Assembly (NCBI RefSeq): GCF_031834615.1
Contig: NZ_CP115543.1
Location: 2,429,001-2,493,000, forward strand
Length of the DNA: 64,000 bases
Source: Stenotrophomonas aracearum
GTDB lineage: Bacteria; Pseudomonadota; Gammaproteobacteria; Xanthomonadales; Xanthomonadaceae
Direction of reading: 5' to 3'
The notes under the pieces were generated by a model. It had not been told where the DNA came from. It saw nothing but the letters and a program-made list of their open reading frames with translations, and did no database searches. Positions 50,925-60,321 of the stretch are shown in pieces; the stretch's first letter is position 1, and each line of letters opens with the position of its first letter. Made by a program: the position numbers and the translations under genes.

Positions 50925-51473
50925 ATGCGCTCATCACGCCACACCCCCCTGTTCCCCGAACTCGGCCTGCCCACCGCAGAGCAACCGCGCCACTACACCG
51001 TGCGCGCGCATACCTACGCCTGGATGGGCACCTTCGACGGCGGCATCGTGCCCTGCATCTCCGCACATGGCAGCTGGTTGTACAACGCAGGCTTCAAGCC
51101 AGGCGCACGGGTAACCGTAAACGCCACCAAGGGCAGGCTGATCTTCGATGTGATGGATCCACCCAAGGAACCGCGCATCCGCAAGTGCAACGCGTTCGAA
51201 AAGTACATCGCCGACCGCTACGAACCCAAGCCGGGGTATGTCATCCCCTACGAACATCCTGGCCTGCTCGTCCGCGAGCACATCCTCGGCCCCATGGGCG
51301 CCTCAACGCTGGACTTCGCCCACGCCATCGGCGTCTCACAGGACCTGGCCGAATGCTTCCTGGCCGGCGACCATGACGTAGACATGGACCTCGCCGAGCG
51401 CCTGGCCCCCTTCGCCAGCACCTCCCAATGGTTCTGGTGGGAACTACAACAAAAGCACCTCTCAACCAGGTAG
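50925..51473 (+). CDS. SymE-like toxin fold fused to HigA-like antitoxin helix-turn-helix
   Basis: A 182-residue protein. Residues about 20-75 resemble the SymE toxin (AbrB-like fold): SWLYNAGFKPGARVTVNATKG is the characteristic core. Residues about 107-178 look like the HigA/VapI-type antitoxin helix-turn-helix: HPGLLVREHILGPMGAS, then a DFAHAIGVSQ helix-turn, and the FASTSQWFWWELQQKH end that mirrors the family's TSPEFWLNLQ motif. So toxin-like and antitoxin-like modules share one chain. TTGGAGGAT precedes the ATG, and a structured leader precedes that. No separate partner gene is adjacent. The stop codon lies within a REP element. Confidence 0.75.
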   Translation: MRSSRHTPLFPELGLPTAEQPRHYTVRAHTYAWMGTFDGGIVPCISAHGSWLYNAGFKPGARVTVNATKGRLIFDVMDPPKEPRIRKCNAFEKYIADRYEPKPGYVIPYEHPGLLVREHILGPMGASTLDFAHAIGVSQDLAECFLAGDHDVDMDLAERLAPFASTSQWFWWELQQKHLSTR

Positions 51474-51494
51474 AGCCGGGCTCTGCCCGGCTGC
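51470..51494 (+). repeat. GTAG-type REP element over a stop codon
   Basis: GTAGAGCCGGGCTCTGCCCG and its flank form a single REP unit. Its TAG is the stop codon of the SymE/HigA-like gene (51471-51473). The perfect stem could also act as a transcript end or stability element. Confidence 0.75.
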
Positions 51495-51600
51495 TCGCAC
51501 ACCACGCGGCATTTCCGATCGGATTTTCCTATCATGGCAAACCCTTCCAACGCTCGCCCGGCCCCGCGCCAGCGACCGCCCCGCTTTCCTGGATGTACAG

Positions 51601-54324
51601 ATGACGCACGACTGGTCCCCTTCCCCTTGGGGCCGCCGCCTCTCGCGCTCGCCGGACTGGCGACTGCGCCGGGTCGATGACCGGTTCGAGCTGACCGTGG
51701 ATGGGCAGGTCTATTCGCTGGCGGTGAGCGCCTCCAACGCGTGGCGAGTGCAGAGCGGTCCGGTGTGGTCCACGCTCAGCATCGCCATCGAGGACGGCGA
51801 CCTGCGGCTGGGCGGTCTAGCCGCGGCCCCGGCGCGCGAACTGGAGGCACTTTGGGCGGCAAGCGCGCATGCCCACCAGCAGGACCAACAACTCGGCGGT
51901 GCCAACGATGCGCTGGCGCGGATCCGCGATTGGCTGGACAAGGTCGACCACGCGCAGGAACTCGCCGATGCCCAGCAGCGCTGGTTCACCCTCGAGCAGC
52001 AGCAGGCACTGCTGGATGCCCGCCCGCGTCTGACCCTGGATGGCGATGCGCTCTGGGCCATCTTCGACGACCCGACCCTGCGCCCGCAGCTGCACGGTGC
52101 GCCCGCAGCGATCGAAGACGATCTGCAGCGCTGGACGGAGGACTGGGAGGCACAGTGGGCGTCACGCAATGAAGCGCACTTCCAACAGGAACGCAGCGCC
52201 GTAGCTCCGCTGCTGGCCCAGGTCGAACGCCGACCGCTGAGCGAGGAACAGACCCGCGCCGTACTCAGCTTCGAAAGCCGCATGCTGCTGGTGGCCGCCG
52301 CCGGCTCCGGCAAGACCTCGACCATGGTGGCCAAGGCCGCCTACGCCGTGCAGCGCGGCCTGATGGCGCCCGACCAGATCGTGATGCTGGCCTTCAACAA
52401 GGAGGCCGCCACCGAGCTGCAGCAACGCACCGCCGCCGCATTCCAGCGGCTGGGCCTGCCGGCCGGCGAGGTCAACGCCTGCACCTTCCACGCGCTGGGC
52501 CGACAGATCATCGGCAAGGTGACCGGCCGCATGCCCGAGGTGCCGTCGTGGGCGGTGGATGCCGCGCAGGGCTTCGACCAGCTTGCCGACATCATCGACC
52601 GCCTCAAGGACCGCTCGCTGCATTTCCGCACCCAGTGGGACATGTTCCGGCTGGTGTTCGCACGCGACTTGCCGCCCCAAGGCGAAGCCACCCCGGCCGA
52701 CGGCTGGGACAGCGACGGCAACCGCTACGTGCGCACCCTGCGCGGCGAGCGCGTGGGCAACATCGAAGAGTGCGTGATCGCCGACTGGCTGTTCTACAAC
52801 GGCGTGGACTACACCAACGAGCCGCACCCGGTGCTGGATACCGGCACCGACACCTGGCAGCCCGGCTGCGCGGACTTCTTCTACCCGGGCACCACGCTGT
52901 ACCACGTGCACCATGCCGACGGCAGTGGCGACAGCACACCCCTGCATGCGCGCTCACGCGATGCGGTGCAGCTGCGCACGACCGCCGCGCAGCTGCGCAA
53001 TGGGGACCTGTTCGACGCACTGGCCGAGGCACTCACCGCGCACGGTCTGGAGCTGGACCCCAACCCGGACCGCGAGCTGCCTGCCGAAGGCGCCAAGCCC
53101 ATGCCGGACAGCGACCTGATCGGCCTGCTGCGTACCTTCATCAGCCATGCTAAGAGCAACGGACTGACCCCTGCCGACCTGGCCGAGCGCCTGCGCGAGC
53201 TGCCCGAAGACCGGTTCAAGCACCGCTATCGGCTGTTCCTGGAACTGGCCACCCCGATCCTGCATGCCTGGGACGACGCGCTCGCCGCCGAGAACGCCAT
53301 CGATTTCGAGGACATGCTCAACCAAGCCGCCGAGTACCTGGAACAGGGCCGCTACCAGGCGCCCTACCTGCTGGTGATGGCCGATGAATTCCAGGACGCC
53401 TCACGTGCCCGCGCGCGACTGTGCAAGGCGCTGGTGCAGGCGCCCGGTCGGCACCTGTTCGCGGTGGGCGACGACTGGCAGTCGATCAACCGGTTCGCCG
53501 GCGCCGACGTGAGCGTGATGACCGGGTTTACCGAGACGTTCGGCCCCTCGCAGGTGCTGCAGCTGTCGCAAACCTTCCGCTGCCCGCAGGCACTGTGCGA
53601 TGCCTCCAGCCGCTTCATCTCGAAGAACCCGGCACAGATCGCCAAGCAGGTCCGTTCCGCCACCCCGGCGCAGGGCCCGGTGCTGCAGGCGTTTCAGGTG
53701 GCCTCGCGCGACCGCCTGCAGGACGCGATCTACCAGTATCTGCAGCGCCTGCAACAGCAGCTGCAAAGTGGCGCCATCGCGCCCGGCCGCAACGGTCGCC
53801 TGTCGGTATTCGTGCTCGGCCGCTACAACGCCGACCGCGCCTACCTGCCCGCGCATTGGACGCAGCGCTTCGGCGCGCAGCTGGAGCTCAGCTTCCTCAC
53901 CGCGCACCGCGCCAAGGGTGCCGAGGCCGACATCGTGATCCTGCCTTCAATGCTGGAACGCAGCTTCCCCAGCGCCCGCGCCGATGACCCGGTGCTGGGC
54001 CTGGCGATGCCGCATGCCGACACCTACCCGCTGAGCGAAGAGCGCCGCCTGTTCTACGTGGCGCTTACCCGTGCGCGGCGCTCGGTGGCGATGTTCACCG
54101 TGCAGGGCAAGCGTTCGCCGTTCCTCAACGAATTGGTGCACGACGGCGCGGTGGAGATTACCGCCACCACCGGCGAGCCGATCCGCGAGCAGGCCTGCCC
54201 GGTATGCGACGGCGGGGTGATCGTGCAGCGCAGTGGGCCGTATGGCGAGTTCGTATCGTGCTCAAGCTTCCCGCGCTGCCAGTACAAGCCGAGGCAGGCT
54301 GCGACCGCCACTGCATTGCGCTAG
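51601..54324 (+). CDS. UvrD/HelD-like superfamily 1 DNA helicase with zinc ribbon
   Basis: A 907-residue helicase. The N-terminal 200 residues resemble the DNA helicase IV (HelD) accessory region. Walker A is LVAAAGSGKTSTM (about 236), Walker B with the family's Q residue is MADEFQDASRAR (about 592), and the C-terminal helicase motifs include HRAKGAEADIVIL and VALTRARRSV. Residues about 865-900 form a topoisomerase-type zinc ribbon (CPVCDGG and CSSFPRC). Probable role: unwinding of recombination or repair intermediates. Its stop overlaps the convergent next gene by 4 bases. Confidence 0.9.
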   Translation: MTHDWSPSPWGRRLSRSPDWRLRRVDDRFELTVDGQVYSLAVSASNAWRVQSGPVWSTLSIAIEDGDLRLGGLAAAPARELEALWAASAHAHQQDQQLGGANDALARIRDWLDKVDHAQELADAQQRWFTLEQQQALLDARPRLTLDGDALWAIFDDPTLRPQLHGAPAAIEDDLQRWTEDWEAQWASRNEAHFQQERSAVAPLLAQVERRPLSEEQTRAVLSFESRMLLVAAAGSGKTSTMVAKAAYAVQRGLMAPDQIVMLAFNKEAATELQQRTAAAFQRLGLPAGEVNACTFHALGRQIIGKVTGRMPEVPSWAVDAAQGFDQLADIIDRLKDRSLHFRTQWDMFRLVFARDLPPQGEATPADGWDSDGNRYVRTLRGERVGNIEECVIADWLFYNGVDYTNEPHPVLDTGTDTWQPGCADFFYPGTTLYHVHHADGSGDSTPLHARSRDAVQLRTTAAQLRNGDLFDALAEALTAHGLELDPNPDRELPAEGAKPMPDSDLIGLLRTFISHAKSNGLTPADLAERLRELPEDRFKHRYRLFLELATPILHAWDDALAAENAIDFEDMLNQAAEYLEQGRYQAPYLLVMADEFQDASRARARLCKALVQAPGRHLFAVGDDWQSINRFAGADVSVMTGFTETFGPSQVLQLSQTFRCPQALCDASSRFISKNPAQIAKQVRSATPAQGPVLQAFQVASRDRLQDAIYQYLQRLQQQLQSGAIAPGRNGRLSVFVLGRYNADRAYLPAHWTQRFGAQLELSFLTAHRAKGAEADIVILPSMLERSFPSARADDPVLGLAMPHADTYPLSEERRLFYVALTRARRSVAMFTVQGKRSPFLNELVHDGAVEITATTGEPIREQACPVCDGGVIVQRSGPYGEFVSCSSFPRCQYKPRQAATATALR

Positions 54325-55229
54325 TCGAGCAGGCCCAGCAGCGAGCGGTGCACGGCCACGCCCACCAGCGCACCCTCGCCCACCGCCAGCGCGATGCTGC
54401 CAGCCATGCGCCCGGCATCGCCGCAGGTGAAAACACCGGGCACGGTGGTCTGCTTGGCTGAATCGGCGACGATGCAGCCTGCATCTAGCAGCTCGCAGCC
54501 AAGCTGTTCGGCCACGTCGCAGGAGAGGCGTGACTGGGGGAGCAGGAACAGGGCGTCCAGGATGAGCTTGCGGCCATCGCTGAGCACGACGGTTGCTTCG
54601 TCTTCCACGTGCTGGATGGTTGTCGATTCGATGGTGGCGCCGCAGGCGTCCAGGCGCTCCCGCTTTTCGGGATCAATGCCATCGGGATTGCAACAGAACA
54701 ACGTGATGTTTCCCCAGTCGCACAGCAGCAGCGCCTGGCCGACGCCACCGTCTTCGGAACAGCCGATCACGCCGATGTTGCCTTCGTAGATCTCATAGCC
54801 GTGGCAGTACGGGCAATGGAACACGCTGCGGCCCCAGCGCTCTGCCAGTCCCTCGATGTCGGGAAGCGTGTCGGTGACGCCGTAGGCCAGGACCAGCCGG
54901 TCGCCAATGAAGGCGCTGCCGTCGTCGCATCCCACCTCGAACGACACGCCCTCTTCCAGCACCTTGGCTTGGGTCGCCCTACCCTCATGCCAGGTCAGGG
55001 TTGGGTAGGCCATCAGCTCCGCGCGTGCCTTGGCTGCGATCTCGGCGGGGGGCAGGCCTTCCCGGGCGATGAAGCCGTGCGCCGCGAGCGAGTTGCGGTT
55101 TCGCGGCAACCCCGAATCAATCACCAGCACCTTGCGCCGGGCGCGGACGAGCTGCAACGCGGCGGACATGCCTGCGTAGCTGCCGCCGATGATGATGGCG
55201 TCGAATTGATTGCTGGGGGTGGGGCTCAT
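54321..55229 (-). CDS. Thioredoxin-reductase-like FAD/NAD(P) oxidoreductase
   Basis: A 302-residue flavoprotein of the class II pyridine nucleotide-disulphide family. FAD-binding: AIIIGGSYAGMSAAL at the N-terminus and TCGDAGRMAGSIALA at the end. A redox-active CPYC lies near residue 139 (FHCPYCHGYEIY), as in thioredoxin reductase, but the substrate is not known; some relatives act on small-molecule dithiols such as holomycin or gliotoxin precursors. The gene is convergent with the helicase, overlapping by 4 bases. Confidence 0.88.
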   Translation of the reverse strand: MSPTPSNQFDAIIIGGSYAGMSAALQLVRARRKVLVIDSGLPRNRNSLAAHGFIAREGLPPAEIAAKARAELMAYPTLTWHEGRATQAKVLEEGVSFEVGCDDGSAFIGDRLVLAYGVTDTLPDIEGLAERWGRSVFHCPYCHGYEIYEGNIGVIGCSEDGGVGQALLLCDWGNITLFCCNPDGIDPEKRERLDACGATIESTTIQHVEDEATVVLSDGRKLILDALFLLPQSRLSCDVAEQLGCELLDAGCIVADSAKQTTVPGVFTCGDAGRMAGSIALAVGEGALVGVAVHRSLLGLLD

Positions 55230-55368
55230 GGGGGCGGGCCGGACCGATGGAGGACGACGAAGAGCATACGAAAGGCACGTGAAGCAGCGGTCACGCCGAT
55301 CCGGTGCGCCTCAGCCAGCGTAGGCGGCTGGTTGCCGCGTGCGCTGAGCATCCAGGCGCATGCAGGCT

Positions 55369-57210
55369 TCAGTGGTTTCGCAACAAGGCAACGTGCGCGT
55401 CGAATACAGCAACGTCGTCGCTTGCCAGCTCGGCCCAGTCCAGCGGCGCACCCAGCAGCTCCTCCACCACGACCCGTGGCTCCCGGTCGAAGCCCCGCGC
55501 TTGAACCTGAGCGTAGCGGTCGGCGAATCCCGGATCTTCCGAGCTCAGTGCATAGAGCTTCACCGCGACCAGTCCAGCGAAGAGATAGTTGGTCAGATAG
55601 AAAGGGTCCTGGTAAAACAGCCGCTTGCCGGCCCAAGTGGTGTCCTGGCCGGCCTGGCCATGAAAGCCGCCTTCGTGCAGCGTGCGCATCTGCACTACCA
55701 ACGCGTCCAGGTCGTCCGCCCCCCGGACGCTTCCATCGTGCACCCCGCTATGGATCGCAGCCTCAAGCTGCGCTTCTTCCGCCGAGATGAAAAGTTGCAG
55801 CGCCATGTCCCGCAGCAGCCCCCTCTGGAAGTACTCCTTGGCGTCCACGGTCTTGGCGTCCGTTATCAGCTGTTCGCGATACAAGAATTCATCCAGGATC
55901 GCAAAGGTTTCCTCCAGCCAGGAGGCGCCGTGCCGGAACAACGGCGAGGTCCCATGCGTGTTCATCAGTTGCCCGTGAACTGCATGCGCTCCCTCGTGAA
56001 CGACTTCCACATCACTCTCTGTGTCGCCTCGGCGATGCCCTACGTACAGCACGGAAGTTGAATGGGGTGCCGTGATGGAGAAAGCATCGCGCTTGCGGCC
56101 GCCAAGCTCGCTCGCAAAGTCCATGCGGCCACCCGAGGGGTCCAGCACGCCGCCGATCTGTGCGACATGCTCTCCCCCCAGCCGCGCGACGGCGCGCATT
56201 GCAATCTGGCGCACATTCTCCATCGGCATCGCGACCGGGGTATAGCCTGCAGGTGCCGCCTCGGCGTTCCACGGCGATCCGTCACCTTCCGGATGTATGC
56301 CCGACAGCGACTGGTAACCGGCAAACGAAGTCGCATGCGATTGCAGCGCGTGAATTGCGGCGTCCACCTCCTGGCGATCCAGGCCCATTCCGGAGTACGC
56401 CTGTTCTGCAGCGTCGGCATAGCCACGGCTCACAGCCAGGCCGTCGCGCAGACTGGCAATGCCAATCAAGGCATCGGCCAATGCAGGCTTCCGCTGCAGC
56501 ATCGCACTGTGATGCAACACCCACGCCTGCTTGCGCAACGCCTCGTCCGGCATCGCCATCAGGGTATGGAAGTCATCGGAAACATTCAGCGGTACGCCCC
56601 CGTTTTGTACCGTCGGGAATCCCGCACCCTGCATGGCCAGCCGGTGCGCATGCTCAAACCGGTCCAGTGCGGTATCGACAGAAGCCGCAAGTGGCTTGGC
56701 GTCGACAGGCAGCGGGTGGGCCGCAGCGCGGGCGCTTCGGACCGCCAGGTAAGCATAAGGCTCTGCCCAACGCTCACCCTCACTCGCGGCGCGGACCTGG
56801 TTCTTTGCCGCTCCGGCTATATCACCGCACAGGTCTTCCACATCATCACGGGCAGCGCTTGCCACACGATCCCCGGCGCTGCGGGACGCGATCAGCTCGT
56901 AATAGGCGTAATGATCCAGGCAATCCCCGAACAATGACTCAAGATTGTGAAAGGTATCTTCCCCATTCAGCACATTACCTTTGCCTTCAACCAGGTCGAA
57001 TCGACGCTTGATCGCGGCGCGTGAAGCGAGCTCATCTGCCGGCGTGGCGAAATAGCGTGCCTGATCTACCGATTGCGACTCGCGGATCGGAACACGCATC
57101 GGGGCCGCAATAGCGAGGCCCGCGGGTGCGAACAAGGCTGACAACGCGAGCAGCCAGCAGATTTGTCCTGCCCGGGAGCGTCGGGCTTCCCATGCATATC
57201 GTTGCGTCAT
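55369..57210 (-). CDS. M3 family (oligoendopeptidase-like) metallopeptidase, secreted
   Basis: A 613-residue protein with a signal peptide (ICWLLALSALFAPAGLAIAAP). The zinc motif HExxH appears as VVHEGAHAVHG (about 407), followed 20-30 residues later by the third ligand region (SWLEETFAILDEF). The overall helical pattern fits M3/oligopeptidase F relatives, but with an export signal, so it probably acts on peptides in the periplasm. It is a single gene with its own upstream region. Confidence 0.85.
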   Translation of the reverse strand: MTQRYAWEARRSRAGQICWLLALSALFAPAGLAIAAPMRVPIRESQSVDQARYFATPADELASRAAIKRRFDLVEGKGNVLNGEDTFHNLESLFGDCLDHYAYYELIASRSAGDRVASAARDDVEDLCGDIAGAAKNQVRAASEGERWAEPYAYLAVRSARAAAHPLPVDAKPLAASVDTALDRFEHAHRLAMQGAGFPTVQNGGVPLNVSDDFHTLMAMPDEALRKQAWVLHHSAMLQRKPALADALIGIASLRDGLAVSRGYADAAEQAYSGMGLDRQEVDAAIHALQSHATSFAGYQSLSGIHPEGDGSPWNAEAAPAGYTPVAMPMENVRQIAMRAVARLGGEHVAQIGGVLDPSGGRMDFASELGGRKRDAFSITAPHSTSVLYVGHRRGDTESDVEVVHEGAHAVHGQLMNTHGTSPLFRHGASWLEETFAILDEFLYREQLITDAKTVDAKEYFQRGLLRDMALQLFISAEEAQLEAAIHSGVHDGSVRGADDLDALVVQMRTLHEGGFHGQAGQDTTWAGKRLFYQDPFYLTNYLFAGLVAVKLYALSSEDPGFADRYAQVQARGFDREPRVVVEELLGAPLDWAELASDDVAVFDAHVALLRNH

Positions 57211-57331
57211 TTGAAGTCCATTTCGCTGATTACCTCATCCTATCCACATCGTGGAGCGTTTGACAGCCGAGGCACAGGCTGTGGGCAGGCCCGGCAAATT
57301 GCCGTCACGGGCTCCCTGCGAAAATAGCCGC

Positions 57332-58666
57332 ATGAGCCCCGAACCTTCCAATACCCACGGCGACGCCCCACTGCTTTCACGGGTCGCCTGGCGGCGCCGC
57401 GCGGCACTGTGGGGCGGCGCGGTTGCCGTCGCCCTGGTGGCGATCCTGTTCGCCAAGGCCAGCGACGCAGCCTTCCGGGTCTTCCAGTCGGTCATCGCCC
57501 ACTCCGTATGGTGGGCGCTGCTGCTCACCCCCACCGTGTTCGCCCTGCTTGCCTGGCTGACCAGTGGCGCCCTGAAGCCCACCCGCGGCAGCGGCATTCC
57601 ACAGGTCATTGCTGCGTTGGATACGCCTACCGAGGCCTTCCGCAACGAGAACCTCTCGCTGAAGGTCTCGGCTGGCAAGCTTGCATTGACCACGCTGTCG
57701 CTGCTGGGCGGCGCTTCTGTCGGGCGCGAAGGTCCCACAGTGCATGTGGGTGCCAGCCTGATGTATGTGTTTGGGCGCCTGGCTGGTTTCCGCGATCCGA
57801 AAGAGCTTTCCCACTTCCTACTGGCGGGTGGCGCTGCAGGCATCGCAGCCGCATTCAACACGCCGCTGGCGGGGATCGTGTTCGCGATAGAGGAGCTCAG
57901 TGGGCGATTCGAACATCGCTTTTCCGGAACGTTGCTCACCGCCGTCATTGTTGGCGGCGTTGTTTCGCTAGGCCTGCTGGGCAGCTACACCTACTTTGGC
58001 AAAGTCACCGCATTCCTGCCGCTGGGACAGGCGTGGCTGGCGATCCTTCTATGCGGCTCGGTTGCCGGACTGCTGGGAGGCTTGTTCGCCAAGGCTGTGC
58101 TGCTGACCATGGAAGGCAAGCCCGCGTGGCTCGGCACCCTGCGGCAGCGTCATCCAGTGCTGCTGGCGGCGGGCTGTGGCGTGGCACTGGTGCTGCTGGC
58201 CGCCGCCTTCGGTAACGGCGCCTTCGGCACCGGCTACGAGCAGGCGCGTGGCTTGGTCCAAGGAAACCCGACGGTGGGCCATGAATTCGGGGTGATGAAG
58301 ATCCTCGCCAACCTGGTCTCCTACATCGCTGGAATCCCCGGCGGCCTGTTCTCGCCTGCATTGGCGGTGGGCGCCGGTATAGGACACAACATGGCCACGC
58401 TGATGCCGGGCGTGGATGGGCGCGTGTTCGTGCTTCTGGGCATGTGCGCCTACCTCACTGGGGTGACGCAGGCGCCACTCACCTCGGCAGTGATTTCGCT
58501 GGAGCTGACCGACAGCAGCGACATGCTGCTGCCGATCTTGGCGACGGTGCTGCTGGCGCGCGGGGTGTCGGGGCTGGTGTGTCGGGTGCCGATCTATCGT
58601 GGGATGGCGAATCAGTTGTTGAAGCAAATTGAACCCGCCAAACCTCAAACAAAAGACCCAGCCTGA
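57332..58666 (+). CDS. clcA: ClC-type chloride/proton antiporter
   Basis: A 444-residue ClC transporter. Selectivity-filter motifs are present: GSGIPQVI (about 90), GREGPTVHVG with the gating Glu (about 131) and GGLFSPALAVGAGIG (about 338). The EE pair in VFAIEELSGRF corresponds to the internal proton-pathway Glu, so it should exchange chloride for protons and not act as a channel. ATG 57332 gives the normal N-terminus. Acid resistance is the usual role. Confidence 0.93.
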   Translation: MSPEPSNTHGDAPLLSRVAWRRRAALWGGAVAVALVAILFAKASDAAFRVFQSVIAHSVWWALLLTPTVFALLAWLTSGALKPTRGSGIPQVIAALDTPTEAFRNENLSLKVSAGKLALTTLSLLGGASVGREGPTVHVGASLMYVFGRLAGFRDPKELSHFLLAGGAAGIAAAFNTPLAGIVFAIEELSGRFEHRFSGTLLTAVIVGGVVSLGLLGSYTYFGKVTAFLPLGQAWLAILLCGSVAGLLGGLFAKAVLLTMEGKPAWLGTLRQRHPVLLAAGCGVALVLLAAAFGNGAFGTGYEQARGLVQGNPTVGHEFGVMKILANLVSYIAGIPGGLFSPALAVGAGIGHNMATLMPGVDGRVFVLLGMCAYLTGVTQAPLTSAVISLELTDSSDMLLPILATVLLARGVSGLVCRVPIYRGMANQLLKQIEPAKPQTKDPA

Positions 58667-59007
58667 CAGTCTTCAGAGCCGAGGACTGCCCATCTTTGGA
58701 TGAGCAGTCCCGTCACACTTGGTAGGTTAGATACCGTCAAAACCTTCGCACATGTCGTTCTCCTAATGTAAGGAATTAAAGGCTTCAGCAGCTCGACAGA
58801 AGTTTGCCCTGATAGCACCGGGCAAACTGACCCCGACGTCTCACTTCTTGATCGCTCGGCATAAGCGTTCTGATTGAAAACCTATTTTCTATTGACAAGA
58901 TCAATCGCATGAAGCCAACGACCGCTTCTGTGTTAGCTGATTCCGTCGCTGGTCATACACCGGCAGCGCGACAGTGACATGCTGCCAGTTCGTCTGGGAG
59001 ACCATCG
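58667..59007. other. Intergenic region after clcA
   Basis: These 340 bases contain no gene that I can support. A TTGACA at about 58893 might be a promoter element for the small membrane protein gene at 59008. No repeat or strong terminator is seen. Confidence 0.4.
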
Positions 59008-59370
59008 ATGCGGGTAACGGGTAGTTTTCTTGCGGCAACTGCTGTCACGCTGAAGGTAGGCGTGGTGTTCTGGGTGCTGGTGGCCTGGCAGACGCCGGGG
59101 GGCGAGCCTTGGGACACGCCTACCTTCTGGACCGTGGTCTATCCCATTGCACTTGGCATCGCCGCAGTGCTTGGCGCCTGCTTTCCCAGGAAAGCATGGC
59201 TGTGGGGTCTGCTGCTCATGGCGCTGCAGGTCCCGGTAGTGGCCGTGATGTCTGGGATTGGCCCGTTGCTGCTGGCCGGGCTGGTTTACGCACTGGTGCT
59301 GGCTATCCCAGCGATGGCGATTGCGGCGGGGGCGGGGGCGCTCCGTCGCAGCTTGCAGCCGCAGGCCTGA
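59008..59370 (+). CDS. Small integral membrane protein
   Basis: A 120-residue hydrophobic protein with four predicted membrane segments (near 8-27, 42-58, 65-82 and 85-108). GGGAGACC precedes the ATG. No domain is recognised. It is probably a single gene, convergent with the next one 17 bases away. Confidence 0.72.
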   Translation: MRVTGSFLAATAVTLKVGVVFWVLVAWQTPGGEPWDTPTFWTVVYPIALGIAAVLGACFPRKAWLWGLLLMALQVPVVAVMSGIGPLLLAGLVYALVLAIPAMAIAAGAGALRRSLQPQA

Positions 59371-59387
59371 GCCCCGCAAGAACAGGC

Positions 59388-59819
59388 TCATCGCGACAAC
59401 GCTCGCATTTGTCTTTCCCGCCGAAATGAAATCGCCGGTTCTGCCCCGTCCCACGAAGTATCTACGAAGACGACAATCTGATCCGGCTCCGAGACATCGT
59501 TGGCAAAGATTAGAACGTGCGCTTCGGACCTCTTCAACTTCATGGTCAACAGCTCTGTGTCTGCCGCACTGCAAACAGCCAGCTCTTGCCGCGGCACTTT
59601 CAGAAGCCCGTCAAAGACCAATTGACCCCGTTTTACTGCTTCCAACCTGTCCGTCAGGATGATGGTCGTCTCACCATCAACCCCCGGCAATGTTCCTACG
59701 GCAACACATGACTCAGTGAATGCGACCAACTGGCCATTCATGGCCTCTGGCAACTCGCCGGACGAGCGATCCATGACTAAGATCAACGAGTTAGGCGGGG
59801 ATAGCGTTATGGAAGTCAT
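59388..59819 (-). CDS. Hypothetical protein (143 aa)
   Basis: I do not recognise this protein. It starts at ATG 59819 with AGGGAAAA upstream and has a mixed alpha/beta character with no signal peptide or membrane segment. It lies about 75 bases downstream of another hypothetical gene on the same strand (59894-60223) and may be co-transcribed with it. Confidence 0.6.
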   Translation of the reverse strand: MTSITLSPPNSLILVMDRSSGELPEAMNGQLVAFTESCVAVGTLPGVDGETTIILTDRLEAVKRGQLVFDGLLKVPRQELAVCSAADTELLTMKLKRSEAHVLIFANDVSEPDQIVVFVDTSWDGAEPAISFRRERQMRALSR

Positions 59820-59893
59820 CGTCGTTTTCCCTGTTTGCGCGACTCGCTTGCCGCGTCCAGTCCACCACCCAAGGGGGACGGTGCCACCGCACC

Positions 59894-60223
59894 TCAGTCC
59901 TTTCCGGCTTGATGCACCTCGGCCCACCAACCTGCGTACTGCGTATTCTTGACGAGATGCCTGTTGAGGTCAGGGGCACCATCGGTCCACCAGACCGCGC
60001 CTCGTTCGCCCAATCCCCTTTTGGCATTGTCCACGGCTCGGCGAGCAGTTGCCAGGTCTTCGGGACTACCCGAAGCCTTGGCTGCTTTGACAGCCCGGCG
60101 GGCATCCATGAGCTCGTCGACAAGGCGCTGACGCTCCTGCTCACCCAAACCGGAGTTGGTGGTTCGCCATAGCCTGCCACGCACGATGAGGTAACGGCCA
60201 TCTGGGGTAGTGATGTGATCCAT
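59894..60223 (-). CDS. Conserved hypothetical protein (109 aa)
   Basis: A 109-residue soluble protein starting MDHITTPDGRYLIVRGRLWR, a sequence type I associate with a small conserved but unnamed family in proteobacteria. It has an Arg/Ala-rich helical middle (RQRLVDELMDARRAVKAAK) and ends WWAEVHQAGKD. No function is known. ATG 60223 is taken as start. Confidence 0.65.
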   Translation of the reverse strand: MDHITTPDGRYLIVRGRLWRTTNSGLGEQERQRLVDELMDARRAVKAAKASGSPEDLATARRAVDNAKRGLGERGAVWWTDGAPDLNRHLVKNTQYAGWWAEVHQAGKD

Positions 60224-60321
60224 GGGACAAGAGTAAGGTGCCAACGATGAAGGCTCCGCAGGCATTGCACGCGTCACCGAGGCCTTAGCTCACGTATTCC
60301 CATCTCTACGTAAGAATTGCC

